Assembly: GCA_002722775.1 (NCBI GenBank)
Contig: PBMU01000104.1
Location: forward strand, 1 to 50,435
Direction: 5' to 3'
From: Rhodospirillaceae bacterium
Lineage (GTDB): Bacteria; Pseudomonadota; Alphaproteobacteria; Thalassobaculales; Thalassobaculaceae
DNA: 50,435 nt
This document shows, one piece after another, positions 1-11,137 of this stretch; position 1 is the stretch's first letter, and each line of letters begins with the position of its first letter. The notes beneath the pieces are model-generated. The model was not told where the DNA came from. It saw only the letters and a list, made by a program, of their open reading frames with translations, and ran no database searches. The translations under genes and the position numbers were made by a program.

Positions 1-161
1 CAGGTATTGTATCATTATAGAATTGTTATACCGGGGGACATGTTAGAACCAAGAATTATAGTGGAGCCCGGCACTAAAACCGTTCACAATTCTAGCATCA
101 AATACCGTTTCCGACGCGCCGGAGTTGGCGCAGCGGTTCCTTTCACCCTTTAGGAGCTTGC

Positions 162-758
162 TTGTACGCCGTGTCCGATCTAAGCGCCACAGACGGTGAT
201 CCTTATCTGACAGGACAATTGCTTCTAGCAATGCCTAACATGCGAGATCCGAGGTTCGCCAAAACCGTCATATACATGTGCGCACACAACCATGACGGTG
301 CAGTAGGCCTTATTATCAACCGTTTGGTCGGCTCGCTCTCCTTCTCGGAGTTGTTGGAACAGCTTGGCATCGAGTCAGGTTCAGTCTGTGAGCCTATCCT
401 ACCAAAGGTTCATTTTGGCGGTCCCGTTGAACCTGAACGCGGATTTGTTTTGCACAGTTCCGATTATCTTCGAGAAGAATCCATGCCAATTAGTAAAACC
501 ATGGCACTCACTGCTAACCTCAATATCCTCCGAGACATAGCCAGTGGGGAGGGGCCGCGCGATCGGATATTGGCGTTGGGATACGCTGGTTGGGGCCCCG
601 GTCAACTTGATGGTGAAATGCAAGAAAACGCCTGGCTCAGCGTTGATTCTGACCGAACGCTGGTCTTCGATGATGACATTGATGGCAAGTGGGCGCGTGG
701 GCTGGTCAAGATTGGTATCGACGCCAGCTTGCTGTCAACCGAAGCAGGTCGGGCCTAA
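162..758 (+). CDS. YqgE/AlgH family protein (UPF0301)
   Basis: ORF contains LTGQLLLAMPNMRDPRFAKTVIYMCAHNHDGAVGLIINR and HFGGPVEPERGFVLHS, typical of YqgE/AlgH. Start is TTG at 162 or GTG near 171. Confidence 0.93.
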   Translation: MYAVSDLSATDGDPYLTGQLLLAMPNMRDPRFAKTVIYMCAHNHDGAVGLIINRLVGSLSFSELLEQLGIESGSVCEPILPKVHFGGPVEPERGFVLHSSDYLREESMPISKTMALTANLNILRDIASGEGPRDRILALGYAGWGPGQLDGEMQENAWLSVDSDRTLVFDDDIDGKWARGLVKIGIDASLLSTEAGRA

Positions 759-857
759 TCCTGTCACCAATCCGGGCGGATTAGTTCCTACTATAAAGTA
801 TTTATTTACGCGTCACTTTTCGGAAATACATCGTGAGCTGGCCAAGGGATTCTTAGA

Positions 858-1292
858 TTAAAAGGAACTCTCACCGCGGAGTGGCAGCGTGTCCAACGTG
901 GAACCCGCCGAACCCACGATGTGAGTAAGATCGGTTTCGTTTTCTTTGTTCGATGCTTTTCTAAGGCACCGAATATGAACGTCGACGGTGAGGGGATCGC
1001 CGTAGACGTCCAGACCCTAGACCCGATCAAGCAACAGCTCGCGCAAGCCGCTCCGGCGGTCACGAAATCTCGGCCGTTTTGCTCCGTCCATCAGAAAGAA
1101 CGCGAGGTGCCGCGAGCCTGCCTGGATGGCGTCGGTGTTTTTCGGATCGGCCCGCAAGATGACATGGCGTTTAATCGTCGCCAGGGAAATATAGGCGTGT
1201 CGGATCAAAATCATCGTGGCGATCGCCCAGACGGTTACGTCATTCGAAAGATTGGTTACCGTCGTCGCTCGCACCGACCACGAGAAACCCAA
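858..1292 (-). pseudogene. PhoB/OmpR-type response regulator, C-terminal winged-helix remnant with in-frame TAG
   Basis: The minus frame 1292-858 is continuous except for TAG at 1017-1019. It reads ...LRELLLDRV*GLDVYGDPLTVDVHIRCLRKASNKENETDLTHIVGSAGSTLDT, matching the PhoB pattern LLDxVWGxDxYxxxRTVDVHIRRLRKAL...TVRSAGY. No receiver domain lies upstream. Confidence 0.72.
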
Positions 1293-1402
1293 CCGCGGTC
1301 GGCGTGAACAGAACCCGCCCCGCCCGCAAGACGCTCAACCAAGGCGGAAGATGATTGAGTGGTTGCATCGGCAGACCATTGTTAATTCGGAAAGGAAAAG
1401 GT

Positions 1403-3664
1403 CTACGCGGAAATTGCGTCGTAGGCTGCGAGCTGCGCGGCTTGGACCAAATCATTGACGGTCGCGTTCATCTGGACGATCTGAACGGGTTTCTCTAGAC
1501 CGACCAACATAGATCCAATGATGGTGCCCTCGCCGACCGACTGAAGGAGTTTGTAGCTTATGTTAGCCGAATGCAGCGCTGGCATGATGAGTACATTGGC
1601 AGGCCCAGATAGTCGGCAGAATGGGTAATTGTTGCGAAGCGACATGTCGAGCGCAACGTCGACGTTCATCTCGCCATCGTACTCAAAGTCGACATTTCGA
1701 TCATCCAGTGCTTGAATGCCAGCCCTCACCCGGTGCATGTGTTTGCGATGCGGATAGCCAAAGTTAGAGAACGATAACAAGGCGACCCTCGGTTCGTGCC
1801 CAAAGGCGCGGGCGCGGGCCGCTGTTTGTATTGCGATGTCAGCGAGCGCTTCGGGGTCGGGAAGCTCGTTGATGTTTGTATCCGCGATGAACAGCGTGCG
1901 CGATCGGGTTAGCACGACGCTGCAGGTCATCAACCGTTGGCCTGGCTTTGGGTCGAGCACCCGGCTTATGTATTCGTGATTCACTCCGAAGCTCCGGGTC
2001 ACGCCGGTGACCATCGCGTCTGCGTGACCATGTTGCACCATACTCGCGCCAAAGACATTGCGGTCTTGGTTAACCATGCGTTGGACATCACGATAGAGAT
2101 GCCCGCTGCGTTGCAGACGCTGGTAAAGATGATCCGTGTACTCTGCATTGTATTCCGAAAGTCGAGCGTTATGGATCTCTAGGGAATCTGCCCCTGACAG
2201 TCCCAGTCGCGCCATTGTTTCTTGCACCGTTTCCTCGCGTCCGATTAGGATCGGTTCGCCAAATCCACCGGCCCGAAAGGCGACGGCGGCCCGGATAACT
2301 CGTTCCTCCTCGCCCTCGGCGAAAACGACGCGTTTAGGGTCCTGGCATACACGCGCGGAAATCCCACTTAACGCGTTCGCCGTTGGATTTAAGCGAGCGC
2401 CTAGCTCTGCCTGATAGGCATCGAAATCTGCAATTGGTTTTTGCGCGACCCCTGTGTCCATGGCGGCTTGTGCTACGGCAGAGGACACCCTGACGATCAA
2501 GCGTGGGTCAAAGGGTGCGGGTATGATGTAATCGCGTCCAAACTGAAGCGATTGACCGTAGGCGGCGCTTACCTCGTCAGGGACGTCCTCACGTGCCAAC
2601 TCGGCTATGGCGCGAGCGGCGGCTATCTTCATAGCATCATTGATCTCAGACGCCCGGACATCCAGGGCACCCCGGAAGATGTATGGAAAACCCAGCACGT
2701 TGTTTACTTGATTGGGGTAATCGGACCTCCCTGTCGCCATAATTGCGTCCGGCCGAATTTCGGCAACCTCCTCCGGGGTAATCTCCGGATCCGGGTTCGC
2801 CATCGCAAAAATGATCGGATTCTCGGCCAACGACTTGACCAGATCATGCGAAAAAGCGCCCTTCGCCGAGAGGCCGAATAGGACATCCGCTCCATCAGCG
2901 GCCTCCTCAAGCGTGCGGGCCTCCGTTTTCGCCGCATGCGCCGACTTCCACTGATTCATGCCGGCTTCACGACCCTGATAAACCACGCCTCGCGAGTCGC
3001 AGATCACGATGTTTTCTGGAGGCATTCCCATGGATTTTAGTAACTGAACCCCTGCGAGTGCCGCCGAGCCGGCGCCGTTGACTACTAGTTTTGCGGTCGC
3101 AAGATCGCGTCCAGTCAGGTGCAGGGCGTTGATTATGCCCGCCGCTGAAATGATGGCGGTACCATGCTGGTCGTCGTGGAATACAGGAATGTCTAAAAGC
3201 TCTCTAAGGCGTTGCTCGATGATAAAACATTCGGGCGCCTTGATGTCCTCGAGGTTGATTCCTCCGAAGCTCTTACCAAGGAAACGGACACAATTTACGA
3301 CTTCGTCGACATCCTCGGTATTAACCTCGAGGTCAATACCATCTATGTCGGCAAATTTTTTGAACAGAACCGCCTTGCCCTCCATTACTGGTTTGGAAGC
3401 CTGGGCTCCGATATTGCCGAGACCAAGGACTGCGGTGCCATTGGAGATCACGGCCACGACATTTCCCTTTGCGGTGTAGTCATAGGCGAGCGCGGGGTCC
3501 TTTTCTATCTCAAGACAGGGAACCGCCACGCCCGGCGAGTATGCAAGCGAAAGGTCGCGCTGGGTGGTTAGCGGCTTAGTTGGCGCGATCTCGAACTTCC
3601 CGGGTTTACCCTGGGCATGAAAATCAAGCGCATCCTGTTCGAGTTGGCGTTTAGCATCGTCCAT
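1403..3664 (-). CDS. maeB: NADP-dependent malic enzyme with C-terminal phosphotransacetylase-like domain
   Basis: 753 aa. Malic enzyme motifs (SLAYSPGVAVPCLEI, VFHDDQHGTAIISAAGIINAL) plus a C-terminal PTA-like domain. Confidence 0.96.
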   Translation of the reverse strand: MDDAKRQLEQDALDFHAQGKPGKFEIAPTKPLTTQRDLSLAYSPGVAVPCLEIEKDPALAYDYTAKGNVVAVISNGTAVLGLGNIGAQASKPVMEGKAVLFKKFADIDGIDLEVNTEDVDEVVNCVRFLGKSFGGINLEDIKAPECFIIEQRLRELLDIPVFHDDQHGTAIISAAGIINALHLTGRDLATAKLVVNGAGSAALAGVQLLKSMGMPPENIVICDSRGVVYQGREAGMNQWKSAHAAKTEARTLEEAADGADVLFGLSAKGAFSHDLVKSLAENPIIFAMANPDPEITPEEVAEIRPDAIMATGRSDYPNQVNNVLGFPYIFRGALDVRASEINDAMKIAAARAIAELAREDVPDEVSAAYGQSLQFGRDYIIPAPFDPRLIVRVSSAVAQAAMDTGVAQKPIADFDAYQAELGARLNPTANALSGISARVCQDPKRVVFAEGEEERVIRAAVAFRAGGFGEPILIGREETVQETMARLGLSGADSLEIHNARLSEYNAEYTDHLYQRLQRSGHLYRDVQRMVNQDRNVFGASMVQHGHADAMVTGVTRSFGVNHEYISRVLDPKPGQRLMTCSVVLTRSRTLFIADTNINELPDPEALADIAIQTAARARAFGHEPRVALLSFSNFGYPHRKHMHRVRAGIQALDDRNVDFEYDGEMNVDVALDMSLRNNYPFCRLSGPANVLIMPALHSANISYKLLQSVGEGTIIGSMLVGLEKPVQIVQMNATVNDLVQAAQLAAYDAISA

Positions 3665-3844
3665 GACGTCGTCCCCTATCCATGGATTGCCGCGCAGGGT
3701 TTTGATGCTCGGCGGTTTGTACTCCAGAGATCATGCTAGCTGGTCGCCCACACGAGGGGAAGCGTGCCGTGGTGTTGGAGATTTTCAATTCCCACGTGCT
3801 AAGGTTAGGAATTATATAAACGCAATCGGCGAAACCGTAGCCCG

Positions 3845-6559
3845 GTGGCAGAAAATCCGGATTCCAACGCGCTGCAAAGTAGGGATCAGCCTTTCAACAA
3901 GGGAGACGACGTGAAAGTCTCCGGACTCACTCCCATGTTGGCCCAGTACTTTGAAATTAAGCGCGAACACCCCGACGCCTTGCTGTTCTACCGCATGGGC
4001 GACTTTTACGAACTATTCTTCGACGACGCGGTCGATGCTGCGGGGGCGCTGGACATCACGCTGACTAAACGGGGCAGGCACAACGACGATCCTATCCCTA
4101 TGTGCGGCGTGCCATTCCATGCCGCCGACACCTATTTGTCTAGGCTCATCCGAAAAGGGTTTCGGGTTGCGATTTGTGATCAAATAGAAGACCCGGCGGA
4201 AGCTAGAAAGCGTGGCAGCAAGTCCGTCGTTAAACGTGCAGTCACCCGCGTGGTCACGCCGGGCACGGTCACCGAAGACACGTTACTAGAGGCTCGCAGC
4301 AACAATTATCTGGCCGGTCTCGCCGCGATCCGTGGTGAACTTGGGCTAGCCTGGGTTGACGTTTCAACTGGTGCACTGCAAATGCAACCGATCACAGAGG
4401 CAAACGTGGGGGCCGCGCTGGCGCGGATCTCACCGAGTGAGCTTCTGTTACCGGATCGTATGTTGGACGGCTCACTGGCCGATTCTGCCGTAGAAGTTGT
4501 TATCGCAGACTGGCGCTCAAAACTAGTGCCACTGCCGTCCAGTCGCTTTGATAGCACGAATGGAACAAGACGTCTGGAATCCTTGTTCAACGTCAGTGCG
4601 TTGGACGGTTTTGGAAACTTCAGCCGCGCGGAATTGGCTGCGGCCGGCGCGCTAGTAGATTACCTGGAGCTGACTCAAAAGGGTAAGATACCAAAATTGT
4701 CCGCACCTAAACGTTGGCGGACAGGCGGGGTGGTTGAGATAGACCCGGCGACGCGGGCCAATCTCGAACTTACCCGAACCTTATTGGGCGAACGACGCGG
4801 CAGTCTGCTGGACGTGATCGACCAAACTGTCACTGGGGCAGGCGCGCGTTTGCTTGCTGAACGCCTCTCAGGCCCTCCGACAGATCCGGGTGAAATAATC
4901 TATCGACTCGATAAGGTCACTCATTTTGTTGATACCGAACGGCTTCGGGCCGAGGTCCGTGCGGTGTTGAAACGTACCCCCGATCTGGAACGCGCTCTCT
5001 CGCGCTTGGCGCTGGACCGGGGCGGGCCACGCGATCTAGCCGCGGTTCGCGACGGGCTGGGTGTGAGCGGCCTAATGCGTGACATGCTGACAAGATTTGA
5101 CGCGCAATTGGCCGTTCCGCCGGCTGGTATTCTAGCTATCTGTGACGATCTCGGGCATCACGAGAAGACGGTCGATCTTCTGACCCGCGCTCTGGTCGAG
5201 GAACCGCCACTTCTGGCTCGCGACGGCGGTTTTATCGCGACTGGCCATGTTCCGGAACTTGACCGGTTTCGAACGCTTAGAGATGAAAGCCGTCGTCTGA
5301 TTGCGGGTCTGCAAGCACGTTACATTGAAGAAACGGGTATCGCTTCGCTCAAGATCAGGCACAACAATGTGTTGGGATATTTTATTGAGGTTACGGCCGT
5401 TCACGTCAACAAGGCGAAAGGGAAAGACAATTTTATCCACCGCCAAACCATGACGAACGCTACGAGGTTCACTACGATCGAACTTGGCGAGCTTGAACGG
5501 GATCTTGGTCAGGCGGCGGATAAAGCTTTAGCGCTGGAGCAAGAGAACTTCACGAAGTTAGCGAACGAAATCCTTTCCAAATCAGATGCCGTATTGCTGG
5601 CTGCCTCCGCGCTTGCTCGCGTCGATGTAGCCTCTTCGCTAGCCGAGTTAGCAATAGATCGCCGTTATGTTCGGCCAACGGTCGAGGTTGGCCTTTCCCT
5701 CGAGATCATCGCTGGTCGCCATCCAGTGGTCGAGGCTTTGACAAGAGATGGAAAGCCATTTGTAGCCAATGATTGTGACCTAGCGCCGGAACAGCGACTT
5801 TGGCTCGTAACCGGGCCAAACATGGCGGGCAAGAGCACATTCCTGCGACAGAACGCACTAATCGTCTTGCTTTCACAAATGGGATCCTATGTGCCAGCGA
5901 CCGCTGCACGAATCGGTGTCGTTGATCGACTGTTCAGTCGTGTGGGTGCTGCAGACGACCTGGCCCGCGGGCGGTCGACCTTCATGGTCGAGATGGTCGA
6001 GACGGCGGCAATCCTGAATCAGGCGACCGAGCACTCACTTGTGATCCTGGACGAACTCGGTCGGGGCACAGCGACCTTTGATGGTCTATCCATCGCTTGG
6101 GCGGCCATCGAACACCTACACGAGGTTAACCGGTGCCGTACTCTATTTGCTACTCATTTTCACGAGCTCACGGTTCTTGCGTCTAAGCTTTCAGCACTCT
6201 CCTGCCACACCATGCGAATCAAAGAATGGAAGGAAGAGATAGTCTTCCTGCATGAGGTAGGTAGCGGCGCTGCCGATCGGTCTTATGGGATTCATGTTGC
6301 TAAGCTCGCAGGGCTGCCGTCGGTCGTGATCGACCGGGCTGAGGCGGTGCTGGAACATCTCGAGAAAGGTGATAAAGCCAGTGCTGCAGGTCGTTTGGCT
6401 GACGACCTCCCACTGTTCCAGGCGATTTTGACACAACCGACACATCGGATGGAAACGAACGTGGTTGAACAGCGGTTGATAGAAACCAATCCGGACATGC
6501 TGAGCCCACTTGAAGCACTGGAGCTGCTTTACGAGTTGCGCAGAATGTCCAAGCGATAG
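3845..6559 (+). CDS. mutS: DNA mismatch repair protein MutS
   Basis: 904 aa. [34 protein letters not shown], Walker [14 protein letters not shown], and [18 protein letters not shown]. Confidence 0.98.
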   Translation: MAENPDSNALQSRDQPFNKGDDVKVSGLTPMLAQYFEIKREHPDALLFYRMGDFYELFFDDAVDAAGALDITLTKRGRHNDDPIPMCGVPFHAADTYLSRLIRKGFRVAICDQIEDPAEARKRGSKSVVKRAVTRVVTPGTVTEDTLLEARSNNYLAGLAAIRGELGLAWVDVSTGALQMQPITEANVGAALARISPSELLLPDRMLDGSLADSAVEVVIADWRSKLVPLPSSRFDSTNGTRRLESLFNVSALDGFGNFSRAELAAAGALVDYLELTQKGKIPKLSAPKRWRTGGVVEIDPATRANLELTRTLLGERRGSLLDVIDQTVTGAGARLLAERLSGPPTDPGEIIYRLDKVTHFVDTERLRAEVRAVLKRTPDLERALSRLALDRGGPRDLAAVRDGLGVSGLMRDMLTRFDAQLAVPPAGILAICDDLGHHEKTVDLLTRALVEEPPLLARDGGFIATGHVPELDRFRTLRDESRRLIAGLQARYIEETGIASLKIRHNNVLGYFIEVTAVHVNKAKGKDNFIHRQTMTNATRFTTIELGELERDLGQAADKALALEQENFTKLANEILSKSDAVLLAASALARVDVASSLAELAIDRRYVRPTVEVGLSLEIIAGRHPVVEALTRDGKPFVANDCDLAPEQRLWLVTGPNMAGKSTFLRQNALIVLLSQMGSYVPATAARIGVVDRLFSRVGAADDLARGRSTFMVEMVETAAILNQATEHSLVILDELGRGTATFDGLSIAWAAIEHLHEVNRCRTLFATHFHELTVLASKLSALSCHTMRIKEWKEEIVFLHEVGSGAADRSYGIHVAKLAGLPSVVIDRAEAVLEHLEKGDKASAAGRLADDLPLFQAILTQPTHRMETNVVEQRLIETNPDMLSPLEALELLYELRRMSKR

Positions 6560-6569
6560 GGGATTCTCG

Positions 6570-7727
6570 ATGGAATTTAATCTGACGGACGAACAGCGCG
6601 CCATTCAAGACGTAGCCCAGCGCTTTGCCGTTGAGCGTTTAGCCCCGGGATATCTAGCACGGGACGCAGGGGGTGCGATGGATCGGGATATTGTCCGGGA
6701 GTTGGGAGCGCTTGGCTTGATTGCGCCGGAACTTCCGGAGAATTTTGGCGGCACGGGTGTCGATAGCGTCACGGCCGGCGTGATCATCGAAGCGATCAGC
6801 CATGGCGACATGAACATCGCCTATGTCCCACTTCTTACGGGCTTGGTTGGTGCTATTCTCGTAGAGCATGCAGATTTTGATCTAGCTCGCCGCGTGGTCT
6901 CGGATGCGCGCGCGGGCGAGATGTTACTCGCTCTCGCGCTAACCGAACCCAACGGCGGGTCGGATGCGGCGAACCTGCAACTCAGGGCCAGTCGGACCAA
7001 TAAGGGTTATATACTCAATGGAGAGAAAACTTCGATCTCTATCGCCGACCAGGCCGATCAGGCGCTAGTCTTCGCAAGGAGCGGCAAGCCTGAGGACCGT
7101 GCACGCGGAGTGTCCGCCTTCCTGATCGACTGCGCCACGCCGGGCTTGTCGCGAACGGCGTACAACGATCTCGGTTCCCGAATTGTTGGGCGGGGATCCC
7201 TCTTTTTCGACAACGTGCGAGTGGAAGATTCCGCACGTATCGGCGCCGAGGGCGCTGGTTTCTATCAAGTCATGGACGGCTTTGATTACTCACGTGCGTT
7301 GATTGGGTTGATGGTTCTTGGCGCGGCGCGCGCATCACTCGAGGAAAGCTGGAAATATGTCCAGGAGCGTGAGGCCTTCGGTAAGCCAATCGCGGCCTAT
7401 CAGGGTGTGACATTCCCACTTGCGGAGGCGGAGACTATGCTCGAGGCCGCTAGGTTGCTGTCGTACAAGACACTTTGGCTGCGTGACCGTGGTCTGCCTC
7501 ATACCGCGGAGGCGGCAATGGTGAAATGGTGGGCACCCAAGGTAGCCTTCGACGTGATCCACCACTGCCTTTTGGCGCATGGCCACTTGGGTTATGGTAA
7601 GGACACTCCGCACCAGCAGCGCCTTCGGGACGTTCTGGGGCTGCAGATTGGTGATGGCACCGCCCAGATTCAGAAGATGGTGATTGCGCGTGAGCGGATT
7701 GGCCGGATTGCGCTGGGACGCGACTGA
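6570..7727 (+). CDS. acyl-CoA dehydrogenase family protein
   Basis: MEFNLTDEQRAIQDVAQRF..., LTEPNGGSDAANLQL, GYGKDTPHQQRLRDVLGLQIGDGTAQIQKMVIAR. ATG at 6570 is preferred over the longer ORF start at 6510. Confidence 0.95.
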   Translation: MEFNLTDEQRAIQDVAQRFAVERLAPGYLARDAGGAMDRDIVRELGALGLIAPELPENFGGTGVDSVTAGVIIEAISHGDMNIAYVPLLTGLVGAILVEHADFDLARRVVSDARAGEMLLALALTEPNGGSDAANLQLRASRTNKGYILNGEKTSISIADQADQALVFARSGKPEDRARGVSAFLIDCATPGLSRTAYNDLGSRIVGRGSLFFDNVRVEDSARIGAEGAGFYQVMDGFDYSRALIGLMVLGAARASLEESWKYVQEREAFGKPIAAYQGVTFPLAEAETMLEAARLLSYKTLWLRDRGLPHTAEAAMVKWWAPKVAFDVIHHCLLAHGHLGYGKDTPHQQRLRDVLGLQIGDGTAQIQKMVIARERIGRIALGRD

Positions 7728-7732
7728 GGGGT

Positions 7733-8047
7733 TCAGAGTCTGTCGGCGATTATCTCAGCCTGCCAGATTACCGTGCCTAAGACATTCCCCCGAATAGAGA
7801 TGTCAGAATTGAGGTAACGCTCGAAATGGGAAGCGTCGCCAGCAGCAATTTCCTCGACATGACCAGGTGTATCGGAGGGCCGTGCGATCAGCAAGTACTG
7901 ATCACCATCCTCGGCTACTAGGTGTATGGGTCCATGATCGGGCAACAGCCCATCGAACATCGGTACCCGCATGACCCGACCGCGAAGCGTGGATCTCTCG
8001 CTCAATCCTGCCTCCTGACCTTTATTTCTGGGAAACTCAAAACACAT
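7733..8047 (-). CDS. hypothetical small protein downstream of SCO1
   Basis: 104 aa ORF overlapping the 3' end of the SCO1-like gene by 11 nt on the same strand. No family recognised. The true start may be internal. Confidence 0.55.
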   Translation of the reverse strand: MCFEFPRNKGQEAGLSERSTLRGRVMRVPMFDGLLPDHGPIHLVAEDGDQYLLIARPSDTPGHVEEIAAGDASHFERYLNSDISIRGNVLGTVIWQAEIIADRL

Positions 8048-8627
8048 TTAGGATCGCCGCAGCGAGACGCTCCGGCGTGACATCATGTCCGAAATGGGTG
8101 ATGTATTCTCCATCTGGTGCCATCAAATATGTCACCGTGGAATGATCCATCAGATAGTCGGTTGTATCCCCGCTGTTGGTCTTGCGATAGAAAACCCGGT
8201 ACGCCTGGGCCACCAAGGCGACTTGTTCCGGCGTGCCAGTCAGATTACTGAAACTAGGGTGAAAGTGCTCGTAATAGCTGGCGAGGGCGCTGACCGTGTC
8301 GCGTTTCGGGTCGACGGTGATGAAAAGTGGTTTGACTTGTTTGGCATGCTCACCAAGCAAGTCAAGGGCGGTGCTGATCGTGGTTAGGCCACTCGGACAG
8401 ATGTCAGGACAGAAGGTGTAGCCGAAATAGACTAACTTGTGAGTACCGGCAAAGTCTGCTTCGGTCACCGTGCGACCGGTATGATCGGTTAGTTCAAACG
8501 GCCCGCCAATCAGGGACGCTTCGCCCGCTTTTTTTGATTGACTGACCATCCAAATTCCGGTTCCGGCGAACAGGATGAACATCAATGCGAGCGCACTGAA
8601 AAAAAGGGCGAATGTTCGGTTCGACAT
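8037..8627 (-). CDS. SCO1/SenC family copper chaperone-like protein
   Basis: N-terminal membrane anchor, YFGYTFCPDICPSGL (CxxxC), FITVDPKRDT, YLMDHSTVTYLMAPDGEY. Confidence 0.95.
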   Translation of the reverse strand: MSNRTFALFFSALALMFILFAGTGIWMVSQSKKAGEASLIGGPFELTDHTGRTVTEADFAGTHKLVYFGYTFCPDICPSGLTTISTALDLLGEHAKQVKPLFITVDPKRDTVSALASYYEHFHPSFSNLTGTPEQVALVAQAYRVFYRKTNSGDTTDYLMDHSTVTYLMAPDGEYITHFGHDVTPERLAAAILNVF

Positions 8628-8752
8628 GATTTGGCCGACTGTTTACAAAGTTTCTATTACGTCTTCTCAGAGGTGAAGACAGCCCCGCAAAAAAGATTTA
8701 CACCGCCACTTGTCGCGCAAAGCTTGTTCCGACCCGAGGGCGACCGTTAGAA

Positions 8753-9595
8753 TTGCACATGGTTATCCACGCTACCGATAGTTTTCAAGTTACACGATCC
8801 GGAGTATCTACGATCTTGGTATTGGCCGGCAACGACCTTGCCGGGCCACTATTGTGCGCCATTGAAGCGCATTTTGCGAACAGCCTCGTGACCCACGTGG
8901 TATTGTTGGGGGGCGAGGCTAAGCCACCCTTCGGTGCTGCCCAGGTGATTCAATTGGGGCGCCCCCGAACGACTTCCGATCTTAAGGACATCTTTCGCCG
9001 GTACAGGGTCGAGGCGATTATCGACGCGAGTGACCCGTTCGATTTGTCGATGGGTATGATTTGCCACGCTGCAGCCGGACAGGCGGGCATCCCTTGTTTG
9101 GTGTTACAGCGTTCGCTTTGGCGACGGCATCCCATGGACCGATGGATAGAAGTGGCCAACATCCCGGCCGCCATAAAAGCTGCGCCCGATGTTGCGAAAA
9201 AACTGCTTCTGGCTCTTCCCGAGCCCGAGTGCAAAGGCTTCCTCGAGCACTCTGAACTTGAATGCGTGGTGCGACTTGAGGGTCCGGCGATCATGTCTCA
9301 AACGAAGACCCATGCTGCCGCGGTAGAATTCGACCGCGGAGCCCGCAGCGAGCCGGGAGAGGGTTGCCTCCTAGATCGACACGATATCGGAATGGTGGTG
9401 ATGCGGGCGACCGGATGCGAACGTCTGCGCCCCCTTGTCAACGCGACTCGGGCACGGGACCTTCCTCTTTTGATGGTTCGCCGAGGAAAGCCAGGACCTG
9501 GGACCCGAACCAATCTGGTAGAAGACGCACTAGCTTGGCTTTCCGGTGAGGGCCCGTGCGGGGTATCGTCATTGGTAGCATGCAAAACGCCCTAA
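8753..9595 (+). CDS. cobK: precorrin-6A reductase (CobK/CbiJ family)
   Basis: VEAIIDASDPFDLSMG motif and Rossmann-like layout, next to cobS/cobT-type genes. Confidence 0.82.
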   Translation: MHMVIHATDSFQVTRSGVSTILVLAGNDLAGPLLCAIEAHFANSLVTHVVLLGGEAKPPFGAAQVIQLGRPRTTSDLKDIFRRYRVEAIIDASDPFDLSMGMICHAAAGQAGIPCLVLQRSLWRRHPMDRWIEVANIPAAIKAAPDVAKKLLLALPEPECKGFLEHSELECVVRLEGPAIMSQTKTHAAAVEFDRGARSEPGEGCLLDRHDIGMVVMRATGCERLRPLVNATRARDLPLLMVRRGKPGPGTRTNLVEDALAWLSGEGPCGVSSLVACKTP

Positions 9596-10212
9596 CGTGC
9601 AGGTATATTGGTTCCCCGGACCCGCCAGCCGCCGCCGAACCCAGGTTCGGGATGCAGATAGTCAATAAGCGTGGTCGAGAGGTTCTCGGTCGCGAATGGT
9701 ATAGCATTGTTGGGTTCAATACCCAGCGCGATCGCCAGCGTCGCACGAATTGTGCCGCCATGGGCGACGCAAATAATGTCATGGCCTGCAAACCGGTTGG
9801 TGAGACCCTCTATTGCGCAGCGTACCCGTCCCACTAAATCGATGAAACTTTCACCGTTGGGCGCCCTTTCGCTGACTGGGGACAGCCAGAACCGGTTGTA
9901 AGCGCCTCCGTAGCGCTTGCGCAGCTCGTCATAGGTGAGGCCTACCCAGTCACCGAAATCCTGCTCTCCCAAGCGCTTTTCAATCACAGGGTCCCGGATC
10001 GGCAGGCCAGCGTCTCGGATAGCGTCTAGCGTTTGATGGGTGCGTCGAAGATGGCTTACCACCGATACGGCATCTTTGGGTAAACGCCGGGCGAGCGCCT
10101 CGAAGGCGATACGATCTGAAGTGTCGGCGGGTTTGTCCGAGGCGCCGTAGATCTTGCCTTCTGGGTTGTTGACGGGGGCATGGCGGACGATGTGCCAGCG
10201 GGTCTCGATCAT
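9592..10212 (-). CDS. histidine phosphatase family protein (possible alpha-ribazole phosphatase)
   Basis: HIVRHAPVNNPEGKIYGASD (RHA motif), ICVAHGGTIRATLA. Located in a cobalamin cluster. Confidence 0.88.
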   Translation of the reverse strand: MIETRWHIVRHAPVNNPEGKIYGASDKPADTSDRIAFEALARRLPKDAVSVVSHLRRTHQTLDAIRDAGLPIRDPVIEKRLGEQDFGDWVGLTYDELRKRYGGAYNRFWLSPVSERAPNGESFIDLVGRVRCAIEGLTNRFAGHDIICVAHGGTIRATLAIALGIEPNNAIPFATENLSTTLIDYLHPEPGFGGGWRVRGTNIPAR

Positions 10213-10236
10213 AAGAGCCTCAACAATATAGCTGTT

Positions 10237-11034
10237 CTACTCACTCCCAGCAGCCGTGGCGGCAAGTGCAAGTAGGATGGCAGTCTCGGCCACCTGTTCC
10301 GTGGCTCCGAGAACGTCCCCGGTATAACCCCCTATTTGCCGCTGCGCTAGCACGCCTAGCGCGGTTGTAGCAATTACCCCAGCAAACACACTCGCAATAA
10401 AGCCAGTTATGGGCAGCAGGAGTAGGCATAGAACCAATGCGATGGCCAATGATGACCATACCGTTCTGGTGCTTGGCCTGCCGGCTGTGTGCCCGATGCC
10501 GGTGTCAGTTGCGGGATTAAGCCAGCCGGCAATGAAAACCATCAGGGCTCTTCCCCCAGAATGGGCAACCACGAACGAAAGGGCCGGAACGATCAGTTCT
10601 CCAGATTCGACGAGGGACGTGATCGCGGCGACTTTCAATCCGGTGATGGTAACAAGAGCTATTACACCATAGGTGCCGATCCGGCTGTCACGCATGATCG
10701 CAATCTTGCCTTCAGCGTCATGTCCGCCGCCGAACCCGTCGGCTACATCAGCCAGTCCATCCTCATGCAAGGCACCGGTCAAGGCGACCGATGCGGTGAT
10801 TGCGAGTAGGGCCGCCACAGGTGCAGGAAGACCTACCGCTATCGCCAGCCAGAGAATAATCGCCGCCCCGGCTCCGACCACGAGCCCCACGAATGGGAAG
10901 CTCCAGGCGGTTTCCATTATTGTTCGGTCTCCCATTTCCACTCGAGGCAACGGGAGACGGGTCAGGAAAATCGTAGCCAGCAGTAGGTCGGTCCACCACC
11001 AAGGGCGGCGAGGCGATGTATTGTGATTGGTCAT
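10237..11034 (-). CDS. cobS: adenosylcobinamide-GDP ribazoletransferase
   Basis: LTRLPLP..., GALHEDGLADVADGFGGG, RDSRIGTYGVIAL. Confidence 0.95.
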   Translation of the reverse strand: MTNHNTSPRRPWWWTDLLLATIFLTRLPLPRVEMGDRTIMETAWSFPFVGLVVGAGAAIILWLAIAVGLPAPVAALLAITASVALTGALHEDGLADVADGFGGGHDAEGKIAIMRDSRIGTYGVIALVTITGLKVAAITSLVESGELIVPALSFVVAHSGGRALMVFIAGWLNPATDTGIGHTAGRPSTRTVWSSLAIALVLCLLLLPITGFIASVFAGVIATTALGVLAQRQIGGYTGDVLGATEQVAETAILLALAATAAGSE

Positions 11035-11137
11035 GGCCTTTAGCGCAGGGTTTTCAAGGGATCACAAGGGGCGTATAGGGAATCCGAAAGATTGGCAATT
11101 ACCCGTCCTTGATCAAAGCACATGTGGTGAGACCAGA

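Noticed and set aside
8640-8760. Possible cobalamin riboswitch upstream of cobK
   Set aside because: Only short similarity such as CCGCCACTT; the core B12-box and paired elements are not present in a recognisable order. A covariance search would be decisive.
11035-11137. Possible riboswitch between cobS and cobT (GGGAATCCG)
   Set aside because: Partial match only, in a roughly 100-bp divergent spacer too short for a full cobalamin aptamer.
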